Counted from the first letter of the stretch, positions 1 through 9,600 are shown. The stretch is DNA of 64,000 nucleotides from Schlesneria paludicola DSM 18645 (GCA_945876035.1 CAMCMU010000007.1:60293-124292); one strand, 5' to 3'. The notes: a model not told the origin generated them from the letters alone. Numbers and translations are program-made.

Positions 1-564
1 CTCGAAATTCGCGGCGCGGGAAACATTCTGGGAACCGAGCAATCGGGCCACATTACGGCGGTCGGATACGAATTGTACTGTCAACTTTTGGAAAATGCCG
101 TTCGTACCTTGAAACGCCAACCCCTGCGCCAACAGCATCATGTCGAGATCGCACTACCTTTTGAAGCGTACCTGCCATCGAATTACATTCCGGACGGACG
201 GCCAAAAATTGAGATGTACCGCAAACTTTCGGCGGTCTCCTCGCTGGAATCGCTGACCGAGTTGAAAGAGGAATTCTGCGACCGATTCGGACCACTTCCC
301 CCCCCGGCTGTCCGGATGTTTGAACTTCGTGAATTGCAGCTCCTCGCATGGCGATGGCAAATCGATGACATTCGCGTCCATGAAGGGGACATTGTGTTCG
401 GTTATCGTAGTCCGAAATTGATCGCGCGCCTGGTCAAATACAGCTATGCGACACTGCGAATTGTTGATGATCGAGATGCTTGCTTGATTCTTCCAACGAA
501 GCTCAAGGGGACCAGAGCCCTGATGCGACTGCTCAAAGAGACCTTGCAAGCCAACCCTGAGTAA
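1..564 (+). CDS. mfd: Transcription-repair coupling factor Mfd, C-terminal part
   Basis: Partial gene, open at the left edge. Mfd is a cytoplasmic DNA translocase that displaces stalled RNA polymerase and recruits UvrA to lesions on the template strand. The frame is open from base 1 and begins with LEIRGAGNILGTEQSGHI, the end of helicase domain 2 (the RAGN-LG motif). It continues through a linker (VGYELYCQLLENAV) into the TRCF/D7 domain, recognisable from FEAYLPSNYIPD, MYRKLSAV and LKEEFCDRFGPLPPP. About 187 residues are present of a protein that is usually 1,050-1,200 aa. The product ends in TAA with no obvious terminator. The first ATG at base 73 is internal and not a start. Confidence 0.93.
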   Translation, partial: LEIRGAGNILGTEQSGHITAVGYELYCQLLENAVRTLKRQPLRQQHHVEIALPFEAYLPSNYIPDGRPKIEMYRKLSAVSSLESLTELKEEFCDRFGPLPPPAVRMFELRELQLLAWRWQIDDIRVHEGDIVFGYRSPKLIARLVKYSYATLRIVDDRDACLILPTKLKGTRALMRLLKETLQANPE

Positions 565-783
565 GACTAGAACCCCGCCGGTGCCAGTGTCCAATCGACA
601 TCAAGCCTCCCCTGATCGGCGTCAACCTGCCCCAAATCAATAGAGTCCGGTGGGTTTCACCGAGTTTTCGTGGAGGATCTTGTGTCAGCGAGAGGATTGT
701 GCTCAAGACCTCCCATTCACTTCCACGATTGTCTTTCGATCCCCGTTCGGGGCTTCCATTTTTGGAATTGACGGACCGCAAAC

Positions 784-2037
784 ATGCGTCGAAACGCCAT
801 AAAACTGATGATTCTGCTGTCCTGTACGGCCTGCAACGGCATACAAAAAAAACATGAAAATCCAGTTCTCACCGCCGCCCCCCGCCGTATTTCTCCGATG
901 GACACTGAGGATTCGGAGAAGATCCAGTTGGCCGATGCCTCTTCCACAGACGAAGTAGGGGTCAGTGACGACGATGAGACCCAAAAACGTATCGAATCCG
1001 TCGCTGCCGTAGTTTCCGATCCATGGGCCACTTGGAAAGATGATACGGCGATCTTTAATTCTAAGGTGGCCGCAACCGTCAATGGTGCGCCGATCCTGAA
1101 CGGCGACGTCTTGGACCGTTACGCCGGTGTGATCATCACCACTCGCGATCAAATGCAAAATTTATGGTCTCATCCCGAAAAACTGCAACGTGGACAACGC
1201 AAGCCCATACCGGAAGATTTTGAACGCTTCCGCGACATGCTTGTCAAACGCGATCTTTCTGGGCATATCCAGCGTCGATTGCTCGTGGAGCGGATGAAAT
1301 CCAGCTTAAAGCCGGATCAGATCAAGGCGATGGACGGGCACATTAATCAACTCTTCGACCAAGAAATCGCCAATTTGAAGCGAGAGATGAAAGTCTCGAC
1401 CCGCACAGAACTCGAACTGGAACTGAACAAGAAAGGAACAACTCTTCAAAACGTCAAGGATAACTTTGCAACGGAACGACTGGCGATGGAGTACATTGTT
1501 CTCAAATCGGAAAAGCCGGCGCCACTGAATCGAATTGACTTGGTGAACTATTACAAAGAACACCTCGATGACTATGCCGTTCCGGCGCAGGTCAAATGGG
1601 ATCAGATTCAAGTCTCGTTCGGACCAGAACGGAGTAAGATCGCGGCAAAAAAACGTATTGAAGAGGCCCTTCAGGAACTCGAAGACGAAATTCCGTTTGG
1701 ACAGGTTGCCAAAGAATACTCGGACGGCCTTACCGCCAAGTCCGGTGGCCAGAGAGACTGGATGGAATCAGGCAATCTGACTGATACGGTCCTCGAACAA
1801 AAGCTGTTTGACATGCCTCTCGGGGAAACCAGTTCGATCCACGAAGGACCTGCAGAATGGCAGATCGTCAGGGTTACAGAACGACAGACGGAAGGAAGAA
1901 CACCGTTTGGTAAAGTTCAGGAGCAAATCCGTAAAAAGCTAACTGAAACCCAAAACAAAAACCGACCGAAAAAATTGTTCGATCAGTTGTTTGCCGAGGC
2001 CGTCATCGAGACAAAGTATGACTTGCCCGTTCCTTAG
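784..2037 (+). CDS. Parvulin-type peptidyl-prolyl isomerase, probable lipoprotein (PpiC/SurA-like)
   Basis: 417 aa. The start has a short basic n-region and hydrophobic stretch (MRRNAIKLMILLSCTAC), and cysteines at residues 14 and 17 suggest lipid modification, although the lipobox is not canonical. Residues 20-80 are acidic and low in complexity, typical of a tether. Residues 85-230 form an alpha-helical SurA_N-like region that starts VNGAPILNGDVLDRYAG. A parvulin rotamase domain lies at about 255-350, with FGQVAKEYSDGLTAKSGG and the IHEGPAEWQIVRV strand typical of the family. Expected role: periplasmic folding of outer-membrane proteins. It lies downstream of mfd but 219 bp away, so it is probably transcribed separately. 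Confidence 0.88.
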   Translation: MRRNAIKLMILLSCTACNGIQKKHENPVLTAAPRRISPMDTEDSEKIQLADASSTDEVGVSDDDETQKRIESVAAVVSDPWATWKDDTAIFNSKVAATVNGAPILNGDVLDRYAGVIITTRDQMQNLWSHPEKLQRGQRKPIPEDFERFRDMLVKRDLSGHIQRRLLVERMKSSLKPDQIKAMDGHINQLFDQEIANLKREMKVSTRTELELELNKKGTTLQNVKDNFATERLAMEYIVLKSEKPAPLNRIDLVNYYKEHLDDYAVPAQVKWDQIQVSFGPERSKIAAKKRIEEALQELEDEIPFGQVAKEYSDGLTAKSGGQRDWMESGNLTDTVLEQKLFDMPLGETSSIHEGPAEWQIVRVTERQTEGRTPFGKVQEQIRKKLTETQNKNRPKKLFDQLFAEAVIETKYDLPVP

Positions 2038-2046
2038 TGTGTATCG

Positions 2047-2071
2047 TTCCGGTCTCGCCGAGGGACCGGAA
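2047..2071 (+). terminator. Hairpin just after the PPIase gene
   Basis: An 8-bp perfect stem, TTCCGGTC at 2047-2054 against GACCGGAA at 2064-2071, with a 9-nt loop. It lies 10 nt after the stop codon of the upstream gene. No T-run follows, so it is terminator-like at best. Confidence 0.4.
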
Positions 2072-2564
2072 TCGATGATAAGCCAGTTCGATCGGAACAT
2101 CATGCCCTTGGTGTGATGCGCAACGAGAGTCGGACTATGATTCCGTCATTGACAGGACTGCACGTCGCACTTATCAAACGATGTTGAAATCAGCGTCTTG
2201 TGTTTCAAATCGGCTGTGTCCGCGACATCCGTTACGGGCCCTCGACAGAGAAACTGCCTTCCTGCGTTTCTGTTCGAACGTAGCTGCCGCCTCTGGCAGA
2301 TCGATCCCGGGCTAGCGAGTAGGATTCTCCAATAATCCATTTTACCGGGCAGGCGAATTCGAATTCCTGACAACCGTTGTTTTCGAAATCACCCGACACG
2401 TTTCGCGGCGAAATAGCAAGTTTGATTTTCTAATTTGATTTCCGCTTTCTGGATTGCGAGACTCAAAACGAATCAAAGGAATTGGTGACGCAACGTTCGT
2501 CGACACCGTTGAAATGTATCACGCGTCAAGGCCAAGACCGAGTAACGCGGCAAACGAGATCGCT
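2072..2564. other. Intergenic, nothing recognised
   Basis: Gap between the convergent PPIase and SDR genes. The short open frames here have no recognisable family and no good ribosome-binding site. No tRNA, repeat or clear promoter was seen. Confidence 0.5.
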
Positions 2565-3359
2565 TCAACTTTCGACCCGGGCGACAAGCGATTGAATCGG
2601 CAACGCCGCTCGCAAGCACCAGCCCCCATCCACTTTAAGGTCCGTGCCGGTGATGTAGTCTGCATCTTCCGAGCAAAGGAATGCGGCGGCCTTACCAACG
2701 TCCGCCGGTGTCCCTAAACGGCCCCAAGGTGTGTGCGGTGCCGCTGCCGTGATGGCTTCTGTGCCGAAGGAGTTGTGCTCACCCGGAGTGTCAATCCAAC
2801 CAGGGTCAATGACATTGACATTGATGCGATGGGGCAGCATTTCGGCAGCAATCGTCAAGGCCATGTGCTTTAAACCGCTCTTGGCGGCGTTGTAGGCGAC
2901 ACTGTCAACATAAGGAATACTGGAATGGACACTCCCAATGAAGACGATCTTTCCGCATCCGCCTCGGGTCACCATATGTCTCGCGACAAGTTGACTCATG
3001 TGAAAACCACCGGCCAACGTCCCCTGCAAAATTTTTTCGAATAGTGCGGGATCCAATTGAAGAAATTCACAGCGCCGAGAGATGGCCGGATTACTGATCA
3101 AAATGTCAATTCTACCGAGAACCTCCAATGTTCTGTGCACTATCGATTCACACGATTGCCTTTCGAAGGCATCCCCTTGGACGAGGAAGGCCCGACGGCC
3201 CAAGGCTCGTATTTCTGCAACGATCGATTCACACGCATCAGAACCTTCGATGTCGTTGACGACAACGTCCGCACCGGCTGTCGCTAATTCTAAAGCGCAA
3301 CCTCTTCCGATTCCGCGAGCGCCACCGGTAACCAATGCCTTCATGCCTGCCAGTTTCAT
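2565..3359 (-). CDS. SDR-family NAD(P)-dependent oxidoreductase
   Basis: 264 aa from the chosen start (MKLAGMKALVTGG). The frame extends to 3428, but those 23 extra residues lack family similarity. Classical short-chain dehydrogenase: the cofactor motif TGGARGIG sits near the N-terminus, a D (VVNDIEGSD) follows beta-strand 2, NPA replaces the usual NAG after strand 4, the catalytic Ser lies in FIGSVHSS, the YNAAKSG segment supplies Tyr and Lys, and the C-terminal signature ITGTDLKVDGGW is present. The substrate cannot be told from sequence. It is a single-gene unit between convergent and same-strand neighbours. It is similar in kind to, but not a close copy of, the SDR at 50.2 kb. Confidence 0.88.
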   Translation of the reverse strand: MKLAGMKALVTGGARGIGRGCALELATAGADVVVNDIEGSDACESIVAEIRALGRRAFLVQGDAFERQSCESIVHRTLEVLGRIDILISNPAISRRCEFLQLDPALFEKILQGTLAGGFHMSQLVARHMVTRGGCGKIVFIGSVHSSIPYVDSVAYNAAKSGLKHMALTIAAEMLPHRINVNVIDPGWIDTPGEHNSFGTEAITAAAPHTPWGRLGTPADVGKAAAFLCSEDADYITGTDLKVDGGWCLRAALPIQSLVARVES

Positions 3360-3867
3360 TTGAGATCCAAGCCGATTCATTTGATCAAACGTGATTGTCT
3401 TTTTTTGGGTGGGGCGCGGGTACAACAAAGCACACGCATTGCGAGAATGCCGCGATTTTATGTCCGGTAAATCCGGAACGGTCGGATTCCGTAAATCTTT
3501 TGTGCGTATCCAACCTTTAATTGACTCGCTTATTTTGATTAAGAGTGGCTGAGTTCTAACGGTCGCAGAGACGCCCTCCGAAGCTTATCGATCAGACAAC
3601 GCGCAGGCAAACAGGACATCGCAGATTCACGCCAACACGGGCATTCAAAACGTCGACTTCGGTCTACGGCGGGTTGTGCGTTCAAAACGTTCCACGAAAC
3701 GGTAGCAGCATCTGACAAACAAGCCTGATCAAACCCGAGTAACCGCTTCTGGTTCGGTTGAGACATTTCGAGGGTCCCCTATTTCTAGAGTCCGTACGTC
3801 CATCTTTTTTGAGGGCAAGACCTGTGGCTAGGACGATTTCACGACGTGCTGGTGAATCCCTTTTGTC
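3360..3867. other. Intergenic, nothing recognised
   Basis: Region between two minus-strand genes. A 75-codon minus-strand frame at 3539-3766 has no family features and no clear ribosome-binding site and is not called. Confidence 0.45.
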
Positions 3868-4161
3868 TCACCCCTTTTGAGAAAAACGGTCTGCGATCTG
3901 TCCCGCATGTTTGCGTGTGTAATTTAGTAGCCGTTTCGCCCAAACAAACTCTGTTGCCAGAATGGCGAGCCCGCAGGGAATGACCACCACCGCTGGACCG
4001 GGTGCGACCAGCATGACGATTCCGACCAACAGAACGGAAATACCAAGAACGGCGACCACCAGCTTACGAACTTGCCTAAACAACCAATAATGCGGCGCCA
4101 CCGTGATTTGGCAATTAGAAGTCGGCTTATCGATCGGTGCGGGGGATTCGACAGATGGCAT
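3868..4161 (-). CDS. Small PGPGW-type transmembrane protein
   Basis: 97 aa. Two adjacent hydrophobic segments, VVAVLGISVLLVGIVMLVAP at about 33-52 and a following stretch to about 68, are joined by APGPAVVVIPCGLAILA. This matches the layout of the putative transmembrane PGPGW family (TIGR02611/PF09656), here with PGPA instead of PGPG. A basic amphipathic tail follows (WAKRLLNYTRKHAGQIADRF). Family function is unknown; it is an inner-membrane protein. A protein of the same design occurs at 47.4 kb inside the P-type ATPase cluster. Confidence 0.72.
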   Translation of the reverse strand: MPSVESPAPIDKPTSNCQITVAPHYWLFRQVRKLVVAVLGISVLLVGIVMLVAPGPAVVVIPCGLAILATEFVWAKRLLNYTRKHAGQIADRFSQKG

Positions 4162-4677
4162 TCTGTTTTAGACTTCGTTCTCTCTCTCAGACTCAAGGAT
4201 GGTCTCTGTCATGTTTGTTCGCCAACAGCGGCATATTCTCGGGCATCGCGGAAATTTTACCAGATGTGTTTCTGCCACGACTGCCGGTAACGATTTTTAT
4301 TGGACGAGAGCCGACATCGTGACATATTCATGCTACGAATGCGTCATGGATTATGTCCCATTTATAAAATCTTCAGCAATCGGGTTCGATATTCGCGTTG
4401 AGAACTGGACGAATATCGAACGGCACAGAACCGAGTTCAGCCATTTTATCTGTCGAATCGTCGGCGGTCGAAGAGCCCGCTTGTATTAAAAAAATAGTCG
4501 AGGCCCTTTCCCTAGGGTTGCGGGTCATCAAAACACTCCCGTCCGTTAATGGGATGCCGAGTGGCCTTTCTTGTGGTTCACCTCGGCCCCCCGCACCCGC
4601 AACGGTGATCTCTCAATGATGGCGGCGGCTGCGCAACGGCTATAGAATCGCAGACGTCCTTTGCAGCCTCGGGAATC
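4162..4677. other. Intergenic, nothing firm
   Basis: Divergent gap upstream of the CpaF gene and of the PGPGW gene. It is AT-richer around 4480-4500. A TATAGAAT string at 4641-4648 could be a -10 box for the CpaF gene, but no convincing -35 is spaced correctly. Confidence 0.35.
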
Positions 4678-4725
4678 GTGAGTCTTTGGCTCTCCATTCT
4701 CCCCCCTTGGATCCTCAGCCATTTC

Positions 4726-5838
4726 ATGTCGCGCGATACTATTTTTGAAGTTAGCGTCGGTTACTTCCTGACCCCCATTCGGGCGTTTCTCGAGGACGAT
4801 ACTGTGACCGAAATCATGGTCAACGGCTTCAACGAGATTTACGTCGAGCGGAACGGGAGGCTGGAACGGACGGATGCTTCGTTCCCGACTCACGATGCAT
4901 TGCTGTCCGCTGTTCACAATGTTGCTCAGTTCGTGAATCGCGAAATCGACCTTGATCGTCCGATTATGGATGCTCGGTTGCCGAACGGATCCCGCGTGCA
5001 CGTCGTGCTGCCGCCGAGTGCACGCCGCGGGATCTACTTCACGATCCGCAAATTCAACCGCGACATCTTCGGCATGGACGATCTGATTCGACTCGGCAGC
5101 ATGTCACCATCAGCGAAGGAGTTTCTGGAAATTTGTGTCCGTCTGAAGAAGAACATCATCGTGGCGGGAGGAACCGGGACAGGGAAGACATCATTGCTCA
5201 ACGCCGTCTCGGCAGCGATCCCTTCGGACGAACGCATCGTCGTAATTGAAGACAGTTCCGAACTGCGATTGGCCCAACCACATACGCTTTATTTGGAAGT
5301 GCAGACTCCCGATGCGAACGGTCGCGGCGGTGTGTCGATTCGCGATCTGTTTAAGGCCTCGTTGAGAATGCGGCCGGATCGCATTATCGTTGGCGAAGTT
5401 CGCAGCGGCGAGGCACTCGACATGATTCAGTCGATGATCAGTGGTCATGCCGGCAGCCTGACGACGGTCCACGCCACGACCCCACGCGATGCGTTGATCC
5501 GCCTCGAAACGCTGTCACTGATGTCCGGAATCGAACTGCCTGTCTACGTCGCGCGGGCTCAGGTCGCCTCAGCGATCAATCTCGTTGTGCAACTCTCCCG
5601 GTATTCCGAAGACGGTTCGCGGAAGATCTCACGCATCGCTGAAGCCTGCGGCCTGGATCAGGACAACAACTATCAGTTCCGCGACCTTTTTGTCAGTAAG
5701 ATTACGGGCCGCACACCGCGGGGCGTCCTGATGACGGACCTCGCCCCCGTCGGCATCGTTCCGACATTTGCCAACGAACTGGCCGACTACGGATTGGAAA
5801 GAATGATCAAGGAAACCGCTGGGATGTGGAAGACATAA
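4726..5838 (+). CDS. CpaF/TadA-type secretion ATPase
   Basis: 370 aa from ATG 4726. The frame also allows GTG 4678, adding 16 hydrophobic residues, and neither has a clear Shine-Dalgarno. Hexameric type II/IV secretion ATPase of the CpaF/TadA branch, which powers Tad or Flp pilus assembly at the inner membrane. Seen: N-terminal domain beginning YFLTPIRAFLEDDTVTEIMV, Walker A GGTGTGKTSLL, Asp box VVIEDSSELRL, Walker B RIIVGEVRSGEAL, His box GHAGSLTTVHA. The C-terminal FHA or TadB/TadC partners are absent: the next gene is an unrelated zinc-ribbon protein and the flagellar operon is convergent. It is therefore an orphan copy, and its partners may lie elsewhere. Confidence 0.9.
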   Translation: MSRDTIFEVSVGYFLTPIRAFLEDDTVTEIMVNGFNEIYVERNGRLERTDASFPTHDALLSAVHNVAQFVNREIDLDRPIMDARLPNGSRVHVVLPPSARRGIYFTIRKFNRDIFGMDDLIRLGSMSPSAKEFLEICVRLKKNIIVAGGTGTGKTSLLNAVSAAIPSDERIVVIEDSSELRLAQPHTLYLEVQTPDANGRGGVSIRDLFKASLRMRPDRIIVGEVRSGEALDMIQSMISGHAGSLTTVHATTPRDALIRLETLSLMSGIELPVYVARAQVASAINLVVQLSRYSEDGSRKISRIAEACGLDQDNNYQFRDLFVSKITGRTPRGVLMTDLAPVGIVPTFANELADYGLERMIKETAGMWKT

Positions 5839-5928
5839 ATTCCACCATCCCTACTCTCAATGATCCGTAGGACAAAAAACAGAAAACGAACAATCGCCCA
5901 CATTTCTTATTAATGGATAGGGATCACC

Positions 5929-6372
5929 ATGAAGGGCCCGGGTTACAAGACATCTCTGGACGTGAGACGGACATGGAAGTGTCCGGCGTGTGGTTCTGAA
6001 CGAAAATTATTTGGCGACGTCACGTCGATGACGTGCAACTGCCGGGAGAGAAGTGGGGGCGGAGTGTTCATGACGATCGTGTCCGAGAAGATCGTCGCCC
6101 CTCGTCCGTTTCAACCTCTCAACGAACGAGACATCCGCTCATCCGAGTTTGGAATCGAAGAATGGCCGGTTTTGCTACCCCATCCATCATCGCTACCGGC
6201 CCCTCGTGCGAATTCACGACGATCGTATATCGAACGGCAGGAAGCCGACGCGACGACGGTTCCGACGGACAAATTTTCAACCGACATTCCGTCACCCACT
6301 CCGCCGCTCGAAAGTATCGCACCACAATCAACGGACGCCGCCGAGGATGATTGGGGTGATGGAATTTTATAG
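5929..6372 (+). CDS. Hypothetical zinc-ribbon-like protein
   Basis: 147 aa, start supported by an AGGG-type ribosome-binding site (ggatagggatcaccATG). Near the N-terminus, CPAC is followed 13 residues later by CNC, a possible four-cysteine zinc site. The remaining ~100 residues are Pro/Ser/Thr-rich and end in an acidic tail (AAEDDWGDGIL). No family recognised. It follows the CpaF gene by 90 bp on the same strand, so co-transcription is possible, and it ends 36 bp from the truncated end of flhB. Confidence 0.55.
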   Translation: MKGPGYKTSLDVRRTWKCPACGSERKLFGDVTSMTCNCRERSGGGVFMTIVSEKIVAPRPFQPLNERDIRSSEFGIEEWPVLLPHPSSLPAPRANSRRSYIERQEADATTVPTDKFSTDIPSPTPPLESIAPQSTDAAEDDWGDGIL

Positions 6373-6408
6373 CGAGAGTAATTTAGTCCGTGTTTGTAAT
6401 GATGAGTC

Positions 6409-7188
6409 CTAGAAATGCTCACTGGTCACGTGTGCCACAAATTGTCCTGACCCCTCGGCGTTGGTTCGTTTGAAACGAGGGTCCATCGAGTCCTCACGTT
6501 GTTCACGTCGCAGTTCTTCGACGGTCATCATCAAGTGTTGTTCATGCCGCCAGAATTGGTAGCCGTAATCCAGCAGTGCCAGTACGAACACCGTCATTGA
6601 CAGTAGCACAGCGTGTTGGATCAACAACCCCGCAGTAACGTGTAATTGTACTGATGGTTGACTCTCGGTAAGACCTGCTAGAAAGGGAAGATGAGCGAGA
6701 ACGAAGACGTACAGAACAACTCCAAGGACCAGCAACTTGAGCACCGATGCTCCGAGTGTGATCCATGAGTGCCATGCCATCCAGCGTCGGAACTCTTCTG
6801 AGGGATCAAATTGGCCCAGCTTTCGCGAAAGAACCGTGGGCACAAACAGGAATCCGGTTTGCACCAAACTGCCGATCACTGCTGCGGCGACTGGAATCAA
6901 GAACACGGGGGCCAATCCCTGAGCAAGAGGCAACACCATCCCCGTCAGAGATTCCGTAGCAGTTTGTGCTGTAAGTGTGTTTTGGGGTACCGTCGACAAT
7001 CCCTTTCCCACCATAACGGCCAGCAATTTTCCGATGTCAGCGCCCAGCCACCAAAGCGATGTTGTCGCGGCAAGAAGCATGCATGCTGCAACCAAGTCAG
7101 CACTGCGCGCCACTTCGCCGCGTGCCCGTGCCTCACGACGACGTCGTTCAGTCGGTTTCTGTGTTCGGTCGCCAAGTTCGCTTGACAT
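6409..7188 (-). CDS. flhB: Flagellar export protein FlhB, membrane domain only
   Basis: 259 aa. FlhB is an inner-membrane part of the flagellar type III export gate. Seen: the diagnostic cytoplasmic start (GDRTQKPTERRRREARARGE), then four hydrophobic segments at about 31-50, 85-108, 135-158 and 180-205, and the linker start TVEELRREQREDSMDPRFK. The family normally continues ~130 residues into a cytoplasmic domain containing the self-cleaving NPTH motif that switches export from rod/hook to filament subunits. Here the protein stops 18 unrelated residues after the linker. No NPTH-like sequence was found in the downstream 500 bp in any frame. Last gene of the fliOPQR-flhB operon, 19 bp after fliR. 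Confidence 0.87.
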   Translation of the reverse strand: MSSELGDRTQKPTERRRREARARGEVARSADLVAACMLLAATTSLWWLGADIGKLLAVMVGKGLSTVPQNTLTAQTATESLTGMVLPLAQGLAPVFLIPVAAAVIGSLVQTGFLFVPTVLSRKLGQFDPSEEFRRWMAWHSWITLGASVLKLLVLGVVLYVFVLAHLPFLAGLTESQPSVQLHVTAGLLIQHAVLLSMTVFVLALLDYGYQFWRHEQHLMMTVEELRREQREDSMDPRFKRTNAEGSGQFVAHVTSEHF

Positions 7189-7207
7189 GGGAATCCCGTG
7201 GGAGAAG

Positions 7208-8188
7208 TTAGGGATCTGAAATCAGGAGGGGGGCCGATAATTGCGAGGATTCGCCAACGAAAAGGGACTCACTCGAAAGCTGGAGAGTTTCCAAAACGGT
7301 GATGGCAATTGAATCGGCGACGCCTGGCCAAGTCACGAACAGAATCAGCAGTCCAGCCAACACTCTAGCCGCATAGGCAGCGGGAAGAAGTTGACAACGG
7401 CAGGAGCGGCTGATGAATGCCAGTGTCAAATCGAATAAAGACATTGTGACCACCAACGGCATCGCGATCCGCAGTCCCAAGAGGAGAGATTGACGTAACA
7501 GCAGTTGAATCAGATCGATCAGAGACTGTGATCCAATCGACGTGCCAACGGGGAGGGAGTGAAAGGACTCCAAAACTATTCTCGCAAACAAGAGATGCCC
7601 ACCCCCCTGATCCATCAGCAAAATCGCCGTGATCCCTAAAATCCACAGCATTGAAGAGGAGACGCTGCCGTCGACTCCCGTTTCAGGATTCATCACGCTT
7701 CCTAATCCGAGCCCACTGTGACGGTCAAGCCACTCACTGCCCAGTCGTAACCCAGACAGAAAGATGGCAACACCGAATCCCATCAACAGACCCAAGCCGA
7801 TTTCACACAGCAGCTTGACAACGAAACTGACTGGTGAAGAAAACCAGTGCAACGGAGAGTTACTTCGCTCATTGTGCCCCACGATTTGACGGATTGAGGC
7901 CGAGTGTATGAACTTGGCCCTGTGATCGTCTTCGTGTCTAACGAGTTCCACTTGATCGAGCGGATCGCCTGGAAGCGGCAGAGTCGGCGTGACGATCAGG
8001 GCAAACAGCACGATCAGCCCAATGCGAGCCGGCCATGTCAGCATCGTCCGGCCGAGAAACATTCCGATGCAGAGTAAACCTGCTAGCCGAGCGGCCACCA
8101 ACAGGAATAGCCCCGCACGCGCCAACCCTTCAACAGTCGCGTGCGGCAGTAGCAATCGGCTCCACGGATCTTTGAATAAATCGTCCAA
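7208..8188 (-). CDS. fliR: Flagellar biosynthetic protein FliR
   Basis: 326 aa, longer than the usual ~260. Integral membrane component of the FliPQR export gate. Seen: an N-terminal hydrophobic segment (AGLFLLVAARLAGLLCIGMF), a second at WPARIGLIVLFALIVTPTLP, and the conserved stretch FVVKLLCEIGLGLLMGFGVA followed by LFLSGL-like and DLTLAFISR elements. The extra length comes largely from a hydrophilic insertion at about 80-125 between the second and third membrane segments. It sits between fliQ (136 bp upstream) and flhB (19 bp downstream), the standard gene order. Confidence 0.9.
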   Translation of the reverse strand: MDDLFKDPWSRLLLPHATVEGLARAGLFLLVAARLAGLLCIGMFLGRTMLTWPARIGLIVLFALIVTPTLPLPGDPLDQVELVRHEDDHRAKFIHSASIRQIVGHNERSNSPLHWFSSPVSFVVKLLCEIGLGLLMGFGVAIFLSGLRLGSEWLDRHSGLGLGSVMNPETGVDGSVSSSMLWILGITAILLMDQGGGHLLFARIVLESFHSLPVGTSIGSQSLIDLIQLLLRQSLLLGLRIAMPLVVTMSLFDLTLAFISRSCRCQLLPAAYAARVLAGLLILFVTWPGVADSIAITVLETLQLSSESLFVGESSQLSAPLLISDP

Positions 8189-8324
8189 AAAAACATCCCT
8201 GTTGGCTCGTAAACTCCGTGGATCACCGTTTCTCCGTCGATTGAAAATCGAGAGCCCCTGTTCGCATTACCCATTCCGTGAACGAAAGCCGTCGACAGAT
8301 CGCCAACGACTCACCCTCGCAACA

Positions 8325-8591
8325 TTAAATCCTGTGCGGAATCCTGCGTATCAGATCGGCGGTGTATTCGGTCAAGAGACCCAAGCCCCAGGGGAGAAGG
8401 AGCAGAATGACACATGTCATCGCAATCAGCTTGGGAACGAATGTCAATGACTGATCTTGCAGTTGAGTCATTGCCTGCAGAAGTCCAATCACCAATCCAA
8501 TCCCGATCGCAACTAGTAATGCCGGTCCGGATAGCGTCAGAGCGAGCCAACCACTGGAACGGCAGAGCTCGATAGCAGTATCAGTGTTCAT
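8325..8591 (-). CDS. fliQ: Flagellar biosynthetic protein FliQ
   Basis: 88 aa, the normal family length. Two transmembrane helices (GPALLVAIGIGLVIGLLQA and LIAMTCVILLLLPWGLGLL) flank the conserved QAMTQLQDQSLTFVPK loop diagnostic of FliQ/SctS. It forms the helical export gate with FliP and FliR. It lies between fliP (61 bp) and fliR. Confidence 0.95.
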   Translation of the reverse strand: MNTDTAIELCRSSGWLALTLSGPALLVAIGIGLVIGLLQAMTQLQDQSLTFVPKLIAMTCVILLLLPWGLGLLTEYTADLIRRIPHRI

Positions 8592-8652
8592 CAGTCAACC
8601 CATTTTATGCTTGATGTGTTCGCGATTGAAAACGTGCCGCATGGGGATATGG

Positions 8653-9600
8653 TCAGCTAATCCGGACACTTTCCAACAACATCCCGACTGTCAGAAACCA
8701 ACCATCAATCAGCACGAAAAGAAGTAATTTGAACGGTAATGAAATCAGTGACGGAGGAAGCATTATCAGGCCGAGGCTTGTCAAAATGGAGGCAACGACG
8801 AGATCGATCACGAGAAATGGCAAGAAGATTTGAAAGCCAATAAGAAACGCCACCTTGAGTTCACTGAGCAAGTAGGCGGGTGCGAGAATCATTAGAGAAA
8901 TATCCTCGTAGCTTTGAGGCTCCCGCCAACGAGAGGCTCCAGGAGACTTCTCGTCAGGACGCTGGAAGTCCAGTAACATCCAAATGGAATCAGAATTCCC
9001 GGCCCGATCAATTTGTTGCGACATGAATTGTCGAAGCGGCGCGACGGTCAGCGTGAATGCCGCCGCGTCATCGAGCGGTACCTGACCGGAAACTGGCTGT
9101 ATGTACGGGCAAATCCCCTCGTCATAACAACGCTGCCATACCGGAGACATCACCAAAAATGTCAGAAACAGGCTGAGTGCTGTCAGTATTTGATTTGGCG
9201 GCGCATAGTGTGTTCCAATCGCCTGACGCAACAAGTTCAGGACCACAGAAAATCGGACAAAACAGGTGGTCATCATCACAATCGATGGTACGAGACCGAG
9301 CACTGTCATGACGGCAAGCATCTTCAAGGATGCGCCGAGACCCGCTGGGGACGTGAGCAGACTTGCACTACTGCCATTCAACGCATCCGCGGCGGAATCC
9401 ACGAGATGAGCGGACTCCGAATTTTGAACAACGATCCCGCGAGATCGGGACTGAGCCTGACGGACGTCAATACGCTCGTGGGGTGATTGGCTCGGCTCAC
9501 GCGATGGCTCGAATCGTTCTTGAGCTATGGTGAATGACCCGCTCATGGAAACGAGGAAAAAGAAGACTGGCGTCATGAGGAAAGCGGGGCGACTACCCAT
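8653..9600 (-). CDS. fliP: Flagellar biosynthetic protein FliP
   Basis: 315 aa. Export-gate core protein. A cleavable-looking signal peptide (residues 1-26, ending SGSFTIAQ) is typical of FliP but not of its virulence homologues. A poorly conserved periplasmic stretch (27-95) follows. The conserved core runs from about 96: [57 protein letters not shown], then the C-terminal membrane pair ([20 protein letters not shown] and [18 protein letters not shown]). The start overlaps the fliO end by 8 bp, which points to translational coupling. Confidence 0.95.
   Translation of the reverse strand: MGSRPAFLMTPVFFFLVSMSGSFTIAQERFEPSREPSQSPHERIDVRQAQSRSRGIVVQNSESAHLVDSAADALNGSSASLLTSPAGLGASLKMLAVMTVLGLVPSIVMMTTCFVRFSVVLNLLRQAIGTHYAPPNQILTALSLFLTFLVMSPVWQRCYDEGICPYIQPVSGQVPLDDAAAFTLTVAPLRQFMSQQIDRAGNSDSIWMLLDFQRPDEKSPGASRWREPQSYEDISLMILAPAYLLSELKVAFLIGFQIFLPFLVIDLVVASILTSLGLIMLPPSLISLPFKLLLFVLIDGWFLTVGMLLESVRIS

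Noticed and set aside
3539..3766. 75-codon minus-strand frame
   Set aside because: No ribosome-binding site, no hydrophobic or conserved pattern, composition like random translation.
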